64,000 nucleotides of DNA. Origin: Luteibacter sp. Sphag1AF (lineage in GTDB: Bacteria > Pseudomonadota > Gammaproteobacteria > Xanthomonadales > Rhodanobacteraceae). A program made the position numbers and the translations under genes. Below are positions 56,375-64,000 of this stretch, one piece after another (the stretch's first letter is position 1; the number at the start of each line of letters is the position of its first letter). The notes beneath the pieces were generated by a model. That model worked only from the letters and a program-made list of their open reading frames with translations. It was not told the DNA's origin and made no database searches. The DNA lies in NCBI RefSeq assembly GCF_014192715.1, contig NZ_JACHYH010000001.1, positions 186,001 to 250,000 of the forward strand, written 5' to 3'.

Positions 56375-57712
56375 ATGCGCCAGTGGTTCAGACGAACAGC
56401 CGACATGCGGTCGCGGCTTGCCGCGCTCGACAAGGTTCAGGCCGTCATCGAATTCGCCCCGGACGGAACCGTACGCCACGCCAATGCCCTGTTCCTCGAG
56501 GCCACTGGCTATGCGCTGGAAGACATCGTTGGACGGCATCACCGCATGTTCGTCGATCCGACGTACGCATCCACTCCGGCCTACGAAAAGTTCTGGGATG
56601 ACCTGCGCTCAGGCGTGCCGGATGCCGGCCTGTATCAGCGAGTGAACAGCAACGGAGAAACTATCTGGCTACAGTCCTCCTACAACCCGCTGTTCGACAG
56701 CCGGGGCATCGTGCATGGCGTCATCAAGTACGCGACCGATGTCACACAGCAGCGCACGGCAGCGGCCGACATGGATGGACGGCTTCAGGCCATTGATCGT
56801 GCACAGGCGGTAATCGAATTCGCACTCGACGGCACCATCCTCGATGCGAACGACAACTTCCTCGCAGCAATGAACTATCGGCTGGAAGACATCGTGGGCA
56901 AGCACCATCGCATCTTCGTTGCGCCCGACGAAGCGACATCTGCCGCCTACCACGAATTTTGGGCACGCCTGCGCGATGGCGTGCATGATGCGGCGCTCTA
57001 CCGGCGCTACGGCCGGGGCGGCAAGGTCGTCTGGATTCAGGCCACCTACAACCCCATTTTCGATGCGCGCGGCGTACCGGTGAAAGTCATCAAGTACGCC
57101 ACCGACATCACACCGCAAACGGTGGCTGCACAAGCCATGCAGCGCGAAGTTGTGAGCCTGTCTGACACGGTGACGGACAATGCGCGAAAAGCCGTCAGCG
57201 CCAGCGACATGGCTACGGGGGCGATGCAGGCTGCCGCCCGTGGCGGCGAAGTTGTGACCAGCGTCATCCGCAAAATGGACTCCATCGAGCAGAGCACGCG
57301 CTCGATCACAACGGTGCTGGACCTGATTGACTCGATCACCTTCCAGACGAACGTGCTGTCGCTTAACGCAACGATCGAGGCGGCTCGTGCAGGCGAAAGC
57401 GGACGCAGCTTCGCGGTGGTGGCCGACGAAGTTCGCCAGCTTGCCCATCGCAGCGCCCGTGCAGCCAGCGACATTCACGGATTGGTCGCCACGGCTCAAC
57501 TGGACGTGAGCGAAGGCACCAGCCTCGCCGGTACCGCCGGTGACGCCATGCGCGAGCTTGAAGAAGCCATCGCAGGAGTCACCCAAGTCACAGCGTCCAT
57601 CAACGAAAGTGCCACCCTGCAATCGGCCGGCATCCTGCGGGTGCATCAGGCGGCGGCGGAGCTGGAAGCGGTTTACGGTCGCCACGAGGACCACCTTCGA
57701 CTGGCATCGTGA
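56375..57712 (+). CDS. Cytoplasmic PAS-PAS chemoreceptor, BdlA-like
   Basis: A 445-residue soluble receptor: PAS1 at about 15-130, PAS2 at about 137-250, and a signalling hairpin with [20 protein letters not shown] and [16 protein letters not shown] (about 318-360). No membrane helix or HAMP is present. The architecture matches BdlA of P. aeruginosa (biofilm dispersion). The signalling domain is short: only about 85 residues follow the hairpin. Both PAS domains have family-typical loops ([22 protein letters not shown]), and no haem-binding His is obvious. It is read from a sigma-28 promoter, so it is probably a flagellar-regulon gene. Confidence 0.9.
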   Translation: MRQWFRRTADMRSRLAALDKVQAVIEFAPDGTVRHANALFLEATGYALEDIVGRHHRMFVDPTYASTPAYEKFWDDLRSGVPDAGLYQRVNSNGETIWLQSSYNPLFDSRGIVHGVIKYATDVTQQRTAAADMDGRLQAIDRAQAVIEFALDGTILDANDNFLAAMNYRLEDIVGKHHRIFVAPDEATSAAYHEFWARLRDGVHDAALYRRYGRGGKVVWIQATYNPIFDARGVPVKVIKYATDITPQTVAAQAMQREVVSLSDTVTDNARKAVSASDMATGAMQAAARGGEVVTSVIRKMDSIEQSTRSITTVLDLIDSITFQTNVLSLNATIEAARAGESGRSFAVVADEVRQLAHRSARAASDIHGLVATAQLDVSEGTSLAGTAGDAMRELEEAIAGVTQVTASINESATLQSAGILRVHQAAAELEAVYGRHEDHLRLAS

Positions 57713-57802
57713 CAGCGAGGCGGATTCTCCGCGAGAATGTGCAGCGCGTCACACCTTCGGCCAGCCGGCCGCCCTGTGACCGCACCTCACGGGGTAGACC
57801 GC

Positions 57803-58504
57803 ATGTCAGAGCAGCACGAAGACTTCGTTGCACCTGATCGCTCGCCGCATTCCCCGGGCGAGCCTGTCGTGGTTACCGATAACGATGCTGCCACGCTGGC
57901 CTTGCTTGAAGCACGCGCGGCTGCCGGGCATACCGATGCGGCCTATGCATTGGGCACGGCCTACATGCTCGGTCGGGGCGTACGTTCCGACCGCACCCTC
58001 GCGCTGCACTGGTATGAAAAAGCACACACCCATGGTCACTCCAGCGCAGCGGCACGCATTGCGGCAATCACTGGTGTTCGTCCCGCCGACGTCGTCGAAA
58101 CGCTGACTGCTCCAGCGGCTGCCGCCGATGCGGACTCACTTTTTCGTCAGGCACAGCAACTGGAAGTCGGCTTTCAGGTCGAGCAGGACATGACTCGCGC
58201 CATCGCCCTGTACAACGAGGCTGCCGACCTGGGGCACGGGCAAGCGCAGTACGCACTGGGCATGCTGACCCTTGGCACCCGGTCGGATAAAGCGGGCGTT
58301 GCTGACGCATTTCGCCTGCTACGCATGGCGGCGCTTCAGGAAGTGCCTGAGGCCCAGTACGAGTTGGGCCGACTTCATGCCGCAGGCAAAGGCACCACAC
58401 GCAACATGGCCGTGGCCAAAGCGTGGTATCGGAAAGCCGCCGCGCACGGGCATATTGGTGCGCGCCGCATTATGGAAGCCCGTCCGTGGTGGCGCTTCTG
58501 GTAA
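57803..58504 (+). CDS. Sel1-like repeat protein
   Basis: A 233-residue protein with several Sel1/TPR-like alpha-hairpins: AAYALGTAYMLGRGVRSDRTLALHWYEKAHTHGHSSAA, AIALYNEAADLGHGQAQYALG, EAQYELGRLHAAGKGTTRNMAVAKAWYRKAAAHGH. No signal peptide or enzyme domain is visible. The ATG at 57803 is preferred; longer in-frame starts lack similarity. It stands 90 bp after the receptor gene and 41 bp before the next gene. Sel1 proteins often scaffold signalling complexes; the partner here is unknown. Confidence 0.8.
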   Translation: MSEQHEDFVAPDRSPHSPGEPVVVTDNDAATLALLEARAAAGHTDAAYALGTAYMLGRGVRSDRTLALHWYEKAHTHGHSSAAARIAAITGVRPADVVETLTAPAAAADADSLFRQAQQLEVGFQVEQDMTRAIALYNEAADLGHGQAQYALGMLTLGTRSDKAGVADAFRLLRMAALQEVPEAQYELGRLHAAGKGTTRNMAVAKAWYRKAAAHGHIGARRIMEARPWWRFW

Positions 58505-58545
58505 CGTCCGGCCTTCCACACTGGACGGCCTGGCGGAGTATCCCC

Positions 58546-59049
58546 ATGCGTATTGCATTTACCTGCGGACTGGCAGCCTGCCTCCTTCTGGCCCCTCCGC
58601 TGACGCGGGCTGCCGAAAGTCCTGCAACGATCTCACCCGCCTCAACCGTCACGCTGACGACAGCAGCGCTTGAAGGACTTGTACGAACGCATGTCAGTGG
58701 GTCGATTCATGGCGGCCCGGTGATGGATTTTGAAGGCGTCGCGCTGATGGATGTGCTCCGCAAGGCTGGCGCCGTTGCCGATGGAAAGCTGACAGGGCGC
58801 GCGATGGCCAACGTGGTGCGCGTCACGGCGACGGATGGTTATACCGCCGCGTTCTCCATAGCCGAACTCTCTCCCGATGTAGGCGCCGGCACCGTGATCG
58901 TTGCGGACAAAGCCAACGGAAAAGCAATCGAGGCCACCGACGGCCCCTTCCGCCTCGTCGTTCCCGGCGACAGGCGTCCTGCTCGATGGGTGCGTCAGGC
59001 TGTGCGTCTGGATGTTTTTGATCTGGGGCAGGCCCGAGCGGGCCACTGA
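58546..59049 (+). CDS. Small periplasmic molybdopterin-dependent oxidoreductase-like protein
   Basis: A 167-residue protein with a signal peptide (about 1-22). The C-terminal part (KANGKAIEATDGPFRLVVPGDRRPARWVRQ) resembles the small sulfite-oxidase-like molybdopterin-binding domain family. No catalytic Cys is apparent in the mature protein, so enzyme activity is uncertain. The ATG at 58546 is used because the signal peptide starts there. It is followed by a REP-like element and ends head-to-head with the HIT gene. Confidence 0.65.
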   Translation: MRIAFTCGLAACLLLAPPLTRAAESPATISPASTVTLTTAALEGLVRTHVSGSIHGGPVMDFEGVALMDVLRKAGAVADGKLTGRAMANVVRVTATDGYTAAFSIAELSPDVGAGTVIVADKANGKAIEATDGPFRLVVPGDRRPARWVRQAVRLDVFDLGQARAGH

Positions 59050-59057
59050 GTTGCCCC

Positions 59058-59082
59058 TGTGGGAGCGCGATTGCGCGCGATA
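59058..59082 (+). repeat. REP-like short palindromic element
   Basis: TGTGGGAGCGCG-ATTG-CGCGCGATA with a five-bp GCGCG/CGCGC stem. It lies between two convergent genes, the classic REP position. Confidence 0.6.
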
Positions 59083-59118
59083 TGCCCCTGCCCGGAATCT
59101 GGCCAGACAAAGTGCACC

Positions 59119-59565
59119 CTATCGCAAGGCGTCCCGGAGACTGGCTGCCAGTTCCATGCGCTCCGCGATGGTGTAGGCCACCTTCTGCCCTCCATAGAGT
59201 CCGTCGTTCGCGTAGCGCGGAAATACATGAAGATGAAAGTGCCACACATCTTGATTGCCGGCGGGCCCGTTGTGTTGACGGGTGGAAATGCCTTCACACC
59301 CGAAGGCACTCTGCATGGCGTGCGCGAGGCGACGCGTGGCGCGGAAGAACGCGCTGCCAAGGTCGTCCGGGATGTCCAGCACATTCTCGTAGTGGCTCCG
59401 GGGCACCACCAGACAATTGCCTTTTATTCCAGCGTAATGGTGCGTCGGAACGAGAGCGAACACATGGGCGTCCACCAGTACAACAGCTGATTCCGGAGCC
59501 GGCGACGGAAGCGTTTCAGCAATACCGCAAAACGGACAGTCGTATCCGGGTGGAGCATGCTTCAT
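59119..59565 (-). CDS. HIT-family nucleotide-binding protein
   Basis: A 148-residue protein with the histidine triad HFHLHVF (in QDVWHFHLHVFPRY) and an N-terminal Cys-rich CPFCGI. HIT proteins hydrolyse or bind nucleoside phosphates; the substrate is unknown. The ATG at 59565 is used because MKHAPPGYDCPFCGI is the expected start; longer frames lack similarity. The ribosome site is weak. Confidence 0.88.
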   Translation of the reverse strand: MKHAPPGYDCPFCGIAETLPSPAPESAVVLVDAHVFALVPTHHYAGIKGNCLVVPRSHYENVLDIPDDLGSAFFRATRRLAHAMQSAFGCEGISTRQHNGPAGNQDVWHFHLHVFPRYANDGLYGGQKVAYTIAERMELAASLRDALR

Positions 59566-59686
59566 AGAGGCCTGACTACAGATGGAGCCCATGGCGGGGC
59601 GTCGTCCGGATTCTGTGGCGCGCTCCGGATACCCGTCAAGGAACTCCGAGCCAGAGGTTCCAGAGGCATCGCGATGGCAGGCTGGC

Positions 59687-60529
59687 TTACAGAAGTGCCG
59701 GAGCCGCACGCGCCGCCGCCATGGTCTCGGCGACGTCCGCGCCAAACAGGCGACGCTCGCGCTCCGGCGCAATGGCCTGTGCCGTAATTTCGCTGGCGTA
59801 CTTCACGACTTTGATCGGGCGGCCGTTGGCATCAGGGATCGGCGTATAAGTCGCCTGAATCCAGACGACGCGACCATTGCGACCCAAGCGCCGGTATAGC
59901 GCGCTGTCATGGTGGCCTGAACGAAGGTGGCGCCAGAACGCCATGTAGTTTTCGGTCTTCGCCTCTTCCGGGTCGACGAATATGCTGTGATGTTTTCCGA
60001 CAACATCATCGAGCCGGTAATCCAGGGCACGCAGGTAGGTCTGATTGACCGCCAGAATCGTCCCGTTCATCGAGAACTCGACCACGCCCTGCGAGCGGTC
60101 CACCGCGTGCAGTTGCTGACGCAGGTCGGCCGTGTAGGCAACCTCCTGAGTCACGTCCGTGGCGTACGCCACCACGCGAGAGATCCTGCCCTTCCGATCA
60201 GGCACGGGCGTGTAGGCCACCTGCAACCAAAGTTGCCGTCCAGACCGCCCTCGCCACAGGAACACGCCAGATTCTGCCGCACCTTCACGAAGCCGCTGCC
60301 AGAACGCGGCATCAGTATCGCTGCGCACACCGTCAGCGCCCGCAAAGAACATGTGGTGCTGGCCCAGCACGTCCCGGGGCTCATAGCCCGTGAGAGCAAG
60401 AAACACGGCATTGGCTCGCTGAACCACGCCATCGGGACCGAATTCCACCACGGCCTGAGTACGTTCAATGGCCTCCAGCATGGCCCGCATATCAGCGTCT
60501 TCGCGCCGCGACTTGCCCCACCACCACAT
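59687..60529 (-). CDS. Stand-alone PAS-PAS protein
   Basis: A 280-residue protein that is closely similar in layout to the N-terminal part of the receptor at 56375: PAS1 (about 15-130, TQAVVEFGPDGVVQRANAVF, VLGQHHMFFAG) and PAS2 (about 137-250, SQGVVEFSMNGTILAVNQTY, VVGKHHSIFVDP). The C-terminus (AQAIAPERERRLFGADVAETMAAARAAPALL) carries no kinase, GGDEF or receptor domain. It has its own sigma-28 promoter and a perfect CRP-type palindrome over its start site. It may modulate the receptor by pairing PAS domains; that is inference. Confidence 0.85.
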   Translation of the reverse strand: MWWWGKSRREDADMRAMLEAIERTQAVVEFGPDGVVQRANAVFLALTGYEPRDVLGQHHMFFAGADGVRSDTDAAFWQRLREGAAESGVFLWRGRSGRQLWLQVAYTPVPDRKGRISRVVAYATDVTQEVAYTADLRQQLHAVDRSQGVVEFSMNGTILAVNQTYLRALDYRLDDVVGKHHSIFVDPEEAKTENYMAFWRHLRSGHHDSALYRRLGRNGRVVWIQATYTPIPDANGRPIKVVKYASEITAQAIAPERERRLFGADVAETMAAARAAPALL

Positions 60530-60548
60530 ACTTTGCCCGCTCCGACAA

Positions 60549-60564
60549 TGTGATCCACATCACA
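60549..60564. promoter_or_regulatory. Perfect CRP/Clp-type palindrome
   Basis: TGTGATCCACATCACA, a full TGTGA-N6-TCACA match to the CRP/Clp/Vfr consensus. It covers the end of the -10 box and the predicted start of the PAS-PAS gene and lies 20 bp before its ATG, so it is placed to repress. Clp-type proteins in xanthomonads respond to c-di-GMP, and CRP/Vfr to cAMP; which one acts here is unknown. Confidence 0.75.
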
Positions 60565-60590
60565 TAGCGGCGCATTCTAAAGGACCTTTA
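60564..60590 (-). promoter_or_regulatory. Sigma-28 promoter of the PAS-PAS gene
   Basis: Minus-strand TAAAGGTC-N11-GCCGCTAT: -35 core TAAAG plus a matching -10 with one internal mismatch, exact spacing. Predicted start near 60557. Confidence 0.75.
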
Positions 60591-60717
60591 CCCGGATAAA
60601 ATCATTTTTGTCATTTCGTTCAGTTTATCGACCCTCCTCGCCGACCGGCCGGCGAGAGATCGCGCGGCTAACCCGCCATCGCGCCAGCGACGCGCGGAGG
60701 GTGTACCGCAAAACGAA

Positions 60718-60987
60718 TCAGACCTGAGCGAAAGACACCACGGCTTCGCGAGGCTCGGCCGGAGCCTTGCGGGCCGGGGCGGACTTCGGGCTGGAAGGCG
60801 ATACGCGGCCCAGCGTGATGTTCTTCGATGCCCGCACTTCCCGATTGGCGAAGGTCCAGATCTCACCGGTCTCCGTGATGAACACGGTCCAGTACAAATC
60901 TGACTCCGGACCATAGTCCAGCAGGAAGTGGGCGAAACCTTCGCCCTTGGGCGTGTTCATCGGTAGCGGCGGATTGAGCTGGATCAT
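60718..60987 (-). CDS. Small conserved protein of unknown function
   Basis: An 89-residue protein starting MIQLNPPLPMNTPKGEGFAHFLLDYG, with a basic Ser/Pro/Ala tail (PSSPKSAPARKAPAEP). A very strong AGGAGG ribosome site precedes the ATG. No membrane helix or known domain is recognised; similar small proteins seem to be present in other proteobacteria, recalled rather than tested. Confidence 0.75.
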   Translation of the reverse strand: MIQLNPPLPMNTPKGEGFAHFLLDYGPESDLYWTVFITETGEIWTFANREVRASKNITLGRVSPSSPKSAPARKAPAEPREAVVSFAQV

Positions 60988-61145
60988 GACGTTCCTCCTG
61001 ACAGGGAGTTATGGGCATGGCCGCGTCGTGTCCGGGTGAATGAGCTGTCGGTAACGAAATCATCCTTTTGGCGTGCGGCCATTCACAGGCGCAGAGGCTA
61101 AAATGCGCTACAACCTTTGCACTGGAATACAGGGGAAACCAAGGC

Positions 61146-61355
61146 GTGCATGCAAGGAATTTTGCGGTATCCGTGATTCAGCCCGGCGGCAAGGCTGCCA
61201 TTGAAATCGAGTTCAACGAGAAAGTGCACGGCCTCGGCGGCGACACTCTGTGGCTGTCGCTCAACGACGACGCCACGCCGGCCGAAGCCGAGCAGCTGAA
61301 ACAGCTTCTGGAGCGGCTTGGTCACAGGCTTACCGTGACCAACGTGCGCTCCTGA
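61146..61355 (+). CDS. Small hypothetical protein
   Basis: A 69-residue frame from GTG at 61146, with AGGGG about 10 bases upstream. It reads ARNFAVSVIQPGGKAAIEI and ends with a helix (AEQLKQLLERLGHRL). A longer TTG start at 61068 is possible. No family is recognised; its 3' end overlaps the next gene by 26 bp on the opposite strand. Real expression is uncertain. Confidence 0.5.
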   Translation: MHARNFAVSVIQPGGKAAIEIEFNEKVHGLGGDTLWLSLNDDATPAEAEQLKQLLERLGHRLTVTNVRS

Positions 61356-61773
61356 TCGCAGGTGACGTCGGTAGCGGATCGTTCGCAGCGACCCGCACCG
61401 GCGTCATGGCTGGCGTGAGAAGCAGATGATTGGTGCCATGCGTTTTGCCGCAGCCCAGGCACTTTCGATACAGGCCCAGCCCACGACGCCCTGCCCGCGC
61501 AGATCCCAGAAGACACCCGCACACATAGCAGCCTGACGTGCGGCCACGCTCCCAGAGCTTCACGCGGATGGTCTGCCCCACGCCGATGGCGCAGGCGACG
61601 ACCAAGCCCAGGAAAAACAGGTACGTCGGCACATCGGAGTAGACCGCGCGTCCACCGAAATCACCCGGCAACTCCTGCGCCGCCTTCGCACAGGCGGCAG
61701 CGGCAAACCCCGCCGCCAGCGCCAACACAGCCGGCAGGTACAGCCTGACGTACATACGCGAAGCGTAAGACAT
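61330..61773 (-). CDS. Predicted membrane protein with Cys motifs
   Basis: A 147-residue protein with two hydrophobic segments (about 11-30 and 49-68) and a Cys-rich stretch CYVCGCLLGSARAGRRG, then KCLGCGKTHGTNH, possibly a zinc ribbon. An AAGGGG ribosome site precedes the ATG. No known family is recognised. It overlaps the convergent small gene by 26 bp. Confidence 0.6.
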   Translation of the reverse strand: MSYASRMYVRLYLPAVLALAAGFAAAACAKAAQELPGDFGGRAVYSDVPTYLFFLGLVVACAIGVGQTIRVKLWERGRTSGCYVCGCLLGSARAGRRGLGLYRKCLGCGKTHGTNHLLLTPAMTPVRVAANDPLPTSPAIRSARWSR

Positions 61774-61856
61774 GGTGATTCCCCTTCTTCAAGCCGCCGG
61801 GCCTATCCGGCTTCTGGCAGCACCATAGGCTGCGCAGGGGTCTAGCGCTCGTGAAT

Positions 61857-61886
61857 ACCGGTGTGGCCGTTTTCGGCCACACCGGT
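61857..61886 (-). terminator. Perfect inverted repeat after zwf
   Basis: 13-bp perfect stem ACCGGTGTGGCCG/CGGCCACACCGGT with a TTTT loop, 10 bp after the zwf stop. No T-run follows on the minus strand, so termination is likely but not certain. Confidence 0.65.
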
Positions 61887-61896
61887 TACATGGTGC

Positions 61897-63897
61897 TTAC
61901 CGACGCGTCGTTCGGCCTGCGGCCGGCTTCCGGCGGACCACTGGCTTGCGTGAGACCGAGGCTTTGGCCGGCGCCTTTCGTGCCGCACTGGCACGGGTCG
62001 GAGGCTTTTTCACGACAGCTGCTGAAACCTTGCGCGCCGTCCCTGACTTGCCGACCGCGGACTTCACGGCAGCACGCTTCGCGGTCGTTTTTTTCGCGCT
62101 GACCACTTTGGCCTTTGCCGGTTTTGCGACAGCCGCGCGGGCAACGGTTTTCACCGTCGTTTTCCGCACCGCCGACTTCGTCACTGCCGCTGTCCGGCCG
62201 CCCGACTTCTTCACCGCAGCCTTCTTCGCAGCTACCTTGCCGGTAGCCGTCTTGCGTGCCGCGGGTTTACGCACAGCCTTTTTCGCGGCTGGACTACTCG
62301 TTTCAGCACTATCTGACGCCGCGGACTTGCGCGCACTGACACGTCGCCCCGCCGGGTCCACGTTGGCGTTGAGCGGGCGCCACGAACGACCGCCCATCGC
62401 AAGCAGGGTGTCCGACGACGCTGGTCCCGCACTGCCCGACGCATAGTTCGGAAAATCAGCCGGAGTACGCTGCGCCCAGTCGTCCAGCACCGGCTGCACG
62501 GCGCGCCAGCAAGCCTCGACCATGTCCGCGCGCTGGAACAGCGTGGCGTCGCCGGTCATGCAGTCGTACAGCAGTGTTTCGTAGCCCACGTTGGGCTCGG
62601 CACGGAACCAGTCTGCGTACTTGAAGTCCATGCGAACGGGGGCAAGCTCCACACGCGGACCAGGACGCTTCACATCAAACTGAAGGGAAATGCCTTCGTC
62701 CGGCTGAATCTGCAACACCAGCCAGTCCGGCCCGAACGCATCCATGCCGGTGCCACGGAACGGAGCAAAGGGCGCGGACTTGAAGCGGATGGCAATTTCC
62801 GTCGTGCGCCGGGTCATGTGCTTACCCGTGCGCAGGTAGAACGGCACGCCTGACCAACGCCACGTGTCGATGGCAAGCTTCATTGCCACGAAGGTTTCCG
62901 TGACCGAGTCAGCCGCCACATCGGGTTCTTCACGATAGGCACGGGCCAGTGCACCAGCAACGGCGCCCGGGCCGTACTGACCGCGTACGGCATCTTCCGG
63001 GCCAATGGGACGAATGGCTTCGATGGCCTCGGCCTTGCGCGTGCGTACGGCTTCAGCGTCAAAAGAACTGGGCGGTTCCATCGCCACCATGGCGAGCAAC
63101 TGGAAGAGATGGTTCGGCACCATGTCACGCAGGGCACCGGTCTGCTCGTAGAACGAACCGCGACGTTCCACACCCACGGTTTCAGCCACGGTGATCTGCA
63201 CGTGGTCGATGCGATCACGGTTCCAGATCGGCTCGAACAATCCGTTGGCAAAACGGAACGACAGAATGTTCTGCACCGTTTCCTTGCCGAGGAAATGGTC
63301 AATGCGGTAAATCTGATCTTCGCGCAGCACCTTGCCGATGCGTTCATTGAGTGCCACGGCAGAGGCCAGATCATGACCAAACGGCTTCTCGATGATCACG
63401 CGGCGCCAGAAACCGTTGTTGTCTTCAGTGAGCCCGGCTTCCTTCAGCTTCTCGATCACATCGCCGAAGAAACGCTCGGGTGTGGCGAGATAAAAGAGCA
63501 CATTGCCTTCGGTGCCGCGCTTACGCTCAATGGCTTTGAGCTTCGTCGCCAGGCTGCTGAAAGTGCTGGCGTCGTCGAAGTCGCCAGCGTGATAGGTCAT
63601 GCGGTCGGCGAGCCAGTCCCATGCCTCGTTGTCCAGCTTGCCCGAGCCCCCCGCGTTGCCCACATAGCGCTCCAGCGCGCCACGCAGATTGCGCTTCCAG
63701 GTGGCATCGGCAAGCTTGCCGTGGTTGACGCCGACGATGGAAAAATTGTCAGCCAACAGGCCGGTGCGACGCATGTTGTAAAGCGCGGGCACCACCAGCC
63801 GGCTGGTAAGGTCGCCACTGGCGCCGAAGATCACCACCGTACAGGGATCGGCGGGATGCGACCGCGACATCGCGCGCTTCGGTTGGGCTTGGCTCAT
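61897..63897 (-). CDS. zwf: Glucose-6-phosphate dehydrogenase with histone-H1-like tail
   Basis: First enzyme of the oxidative pentose phosphate and Entner-Doudoroff routes. The core (about 1-515) has the NADP+ motif [11 protein letters not shown] and the active-site RIDHFLGKE, with RYRE-type and DCM-type regions normal for the family. From about residue 515 a 150-residue tail of Lys/Ala/Arg/Val repeats ([32 protein letters not shown]) resembles AlgP/histone-H1 tails. No frameshift is needed to join the parts. A typical Zwf is about 490-510 residues, so the tail is extra. A strong AAAGGAG ribosome site supports the start. Confidence 0.93.
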   Translation of the reverse strand: MSQAQPKRAMSRSHPADPCTVVIFGASGDLTSRLVVPALYNMRRTGLLADNFSIVGVNHGKLADATWKRNLRGALERYVGNAGGSGKLDNEAWDWLADRMTYHAGDFDDASTFSSLATKLKAIERKRGTEGNVLFYLATPERFFGDVIEKLKEAGLTEDNNGFWRRVIIEKPFGHDLASAVALNERIGKVLREDQIYRIDHFLGKETVQNILSFRFANGLFEPIWNRDRIDHVQITVAETVGVERRGSFYEQTGALRDMVPNHLFQLLAMVAMEPPSSFDAEAVRTRKAEAIEAIRPIGPEDAVRGQYGPGAVAGALARAYREEPDVAADSVTETFVAMKLAIDTWRWSGVPFYLRTGKHMTRRTTEIAIRFKSAPFAPFRGTGMDAFGPDWLVLQIQPDEGISLQFDVKRPGPRVELAPVRMDFKYADWFRAEPNVGYETLLYDCMTGDATLFQRADMVEACWRAVQPVLDDWAQRTPADFPNYASGSAGPASSDTLLAMGGRSWRPLNANVDPAGRRVSARKSAASDSAETSSPAAKKAVRKPAARKTATGKVAAKKAAVKKSGGRTAAVTKSAVRKTTVKTVARAAVAKPAKAKVVSAKKTTAKRAAVKSAVGKSGTARKVSAAVVKKPPTRASAARKAPAKASVSRKPVVRRKPAAGRTTRR

Positions 63898-63930
63898 GCA
63901 CGAACTCCTTTCAGACTGCGATAGTTGAAT

Positions 63931-64000
63931 TCAGGCGCGTTGCGCGACGGACTCGCCACGATGCACGTCGGCGGTCGCACTCTTCGCATGGGTCATGCTG
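63931..64000 (-). other. Possible 3' end of an upstream gene at the right edge
   Basis: A minus-strand frame runs from the edge to a TGA at 63931-63933 (about 22 codons, ending GESVAQRA). It may be the C-terminus of a gene upstream of zwf, but it is too short to identify. Confidence 0.25.

Noticed and set aside
60637..60656. Hairpin CTCGCCG/CGGCGAG as a terminator of the gene at 60718
   Set aside because: A short stem without a T-run on either strand; kept out as unsupported.

Overview
This window is the core of a polar-type flagellar and chemotaxis locus from a high-GC gammaproteobacterium, followed by housekeeping genes. Three things point to the Xanthomonadales (Lysobacterales), most likely family Rhodanobacteraceae (Dyella/Luteibacter/Rhodanobacter-like): the FleQ / sigma-54 / FliA (sigma-28) promoter hierarchy, the Pseudomonas/Xanthomonas-like order fliA-cheY-cheZ-cheA-motC-motD, and a two-PAS chemoreceptor related to BdlA. 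The family assignment is inference; the genus cannot be fixed from the sequence alone.

Bases 1-23,656 read leftward and hold a nearly complete early/middle gene set: fleQ, then fliE-F-G-H-I-J-K, fliL-M-(256-bp gap)-N-O-P-Q-R, flhB, flhA, flhF, flhG/fleN, fliA, cheY, cheZ, cheA, motC and a motD that runs off the left edge. Most neighbours overlap by 1, 4 or 11 bp or are a few bases apart. No cheB, cheR, cheW or second rpoN is seen. Bases 23,984-41,615, also leftward, hold a PilZ-family gene, fliT, fliS, fliD, two flagellin genes with separate control signals, then the rod/hook/ring operon flgB-C-D-E-F-G-H-I-J-K-L and, upstream of it, cheV. From 41,760 the strand switches: a soluble chemoreceptor is translationally coupled to flgA, followed by flgM, flgN and a degenerate EAL-HDOD gene.

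Bases 46,100-56,041 are ordinary genes: MAPEG, TMEM43-like, MBL-fold hydrolase, gamma-glutamyltransferase, ferredoxin, a lipoprotein, coaD, rsmD, ftsY, an AsmA-like protein, mutY, yggX and tRNA-Phe. Bases 56,300-60,600 return to sensory genes: a PAS-PAS-MCP receptor, a Sel1 protein, a small molybdopterin-domain protein, a HIT protein and a stand-alone PAS-PAS protein. The last part holds small unknown genes and zwf, whose product carries a long histone-H1-like tail.

The regulatory reading is unusually clear. Sigma-54 (-24/-12) sites stand before flgB, fliL, fliE and fliD, with a near-match before fleQ. Sigma-28 sites stand before fliC, flgM (exact consensus), the PAS-PAS receptor and the stand-alone PAS-PAS gene, with weaker matches before cheV and the soluble receptor. 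A perfect CRP-type palindrome lies over the predicted start site of the PAS-PAS gene. Most of the window is canonical. The most unusual observations are FliM-like repeats in CheA, the CRP-blocked PAS-PAS gene, the zwf tail, and a duplicated FlhF-activator-like motif in FlhG.
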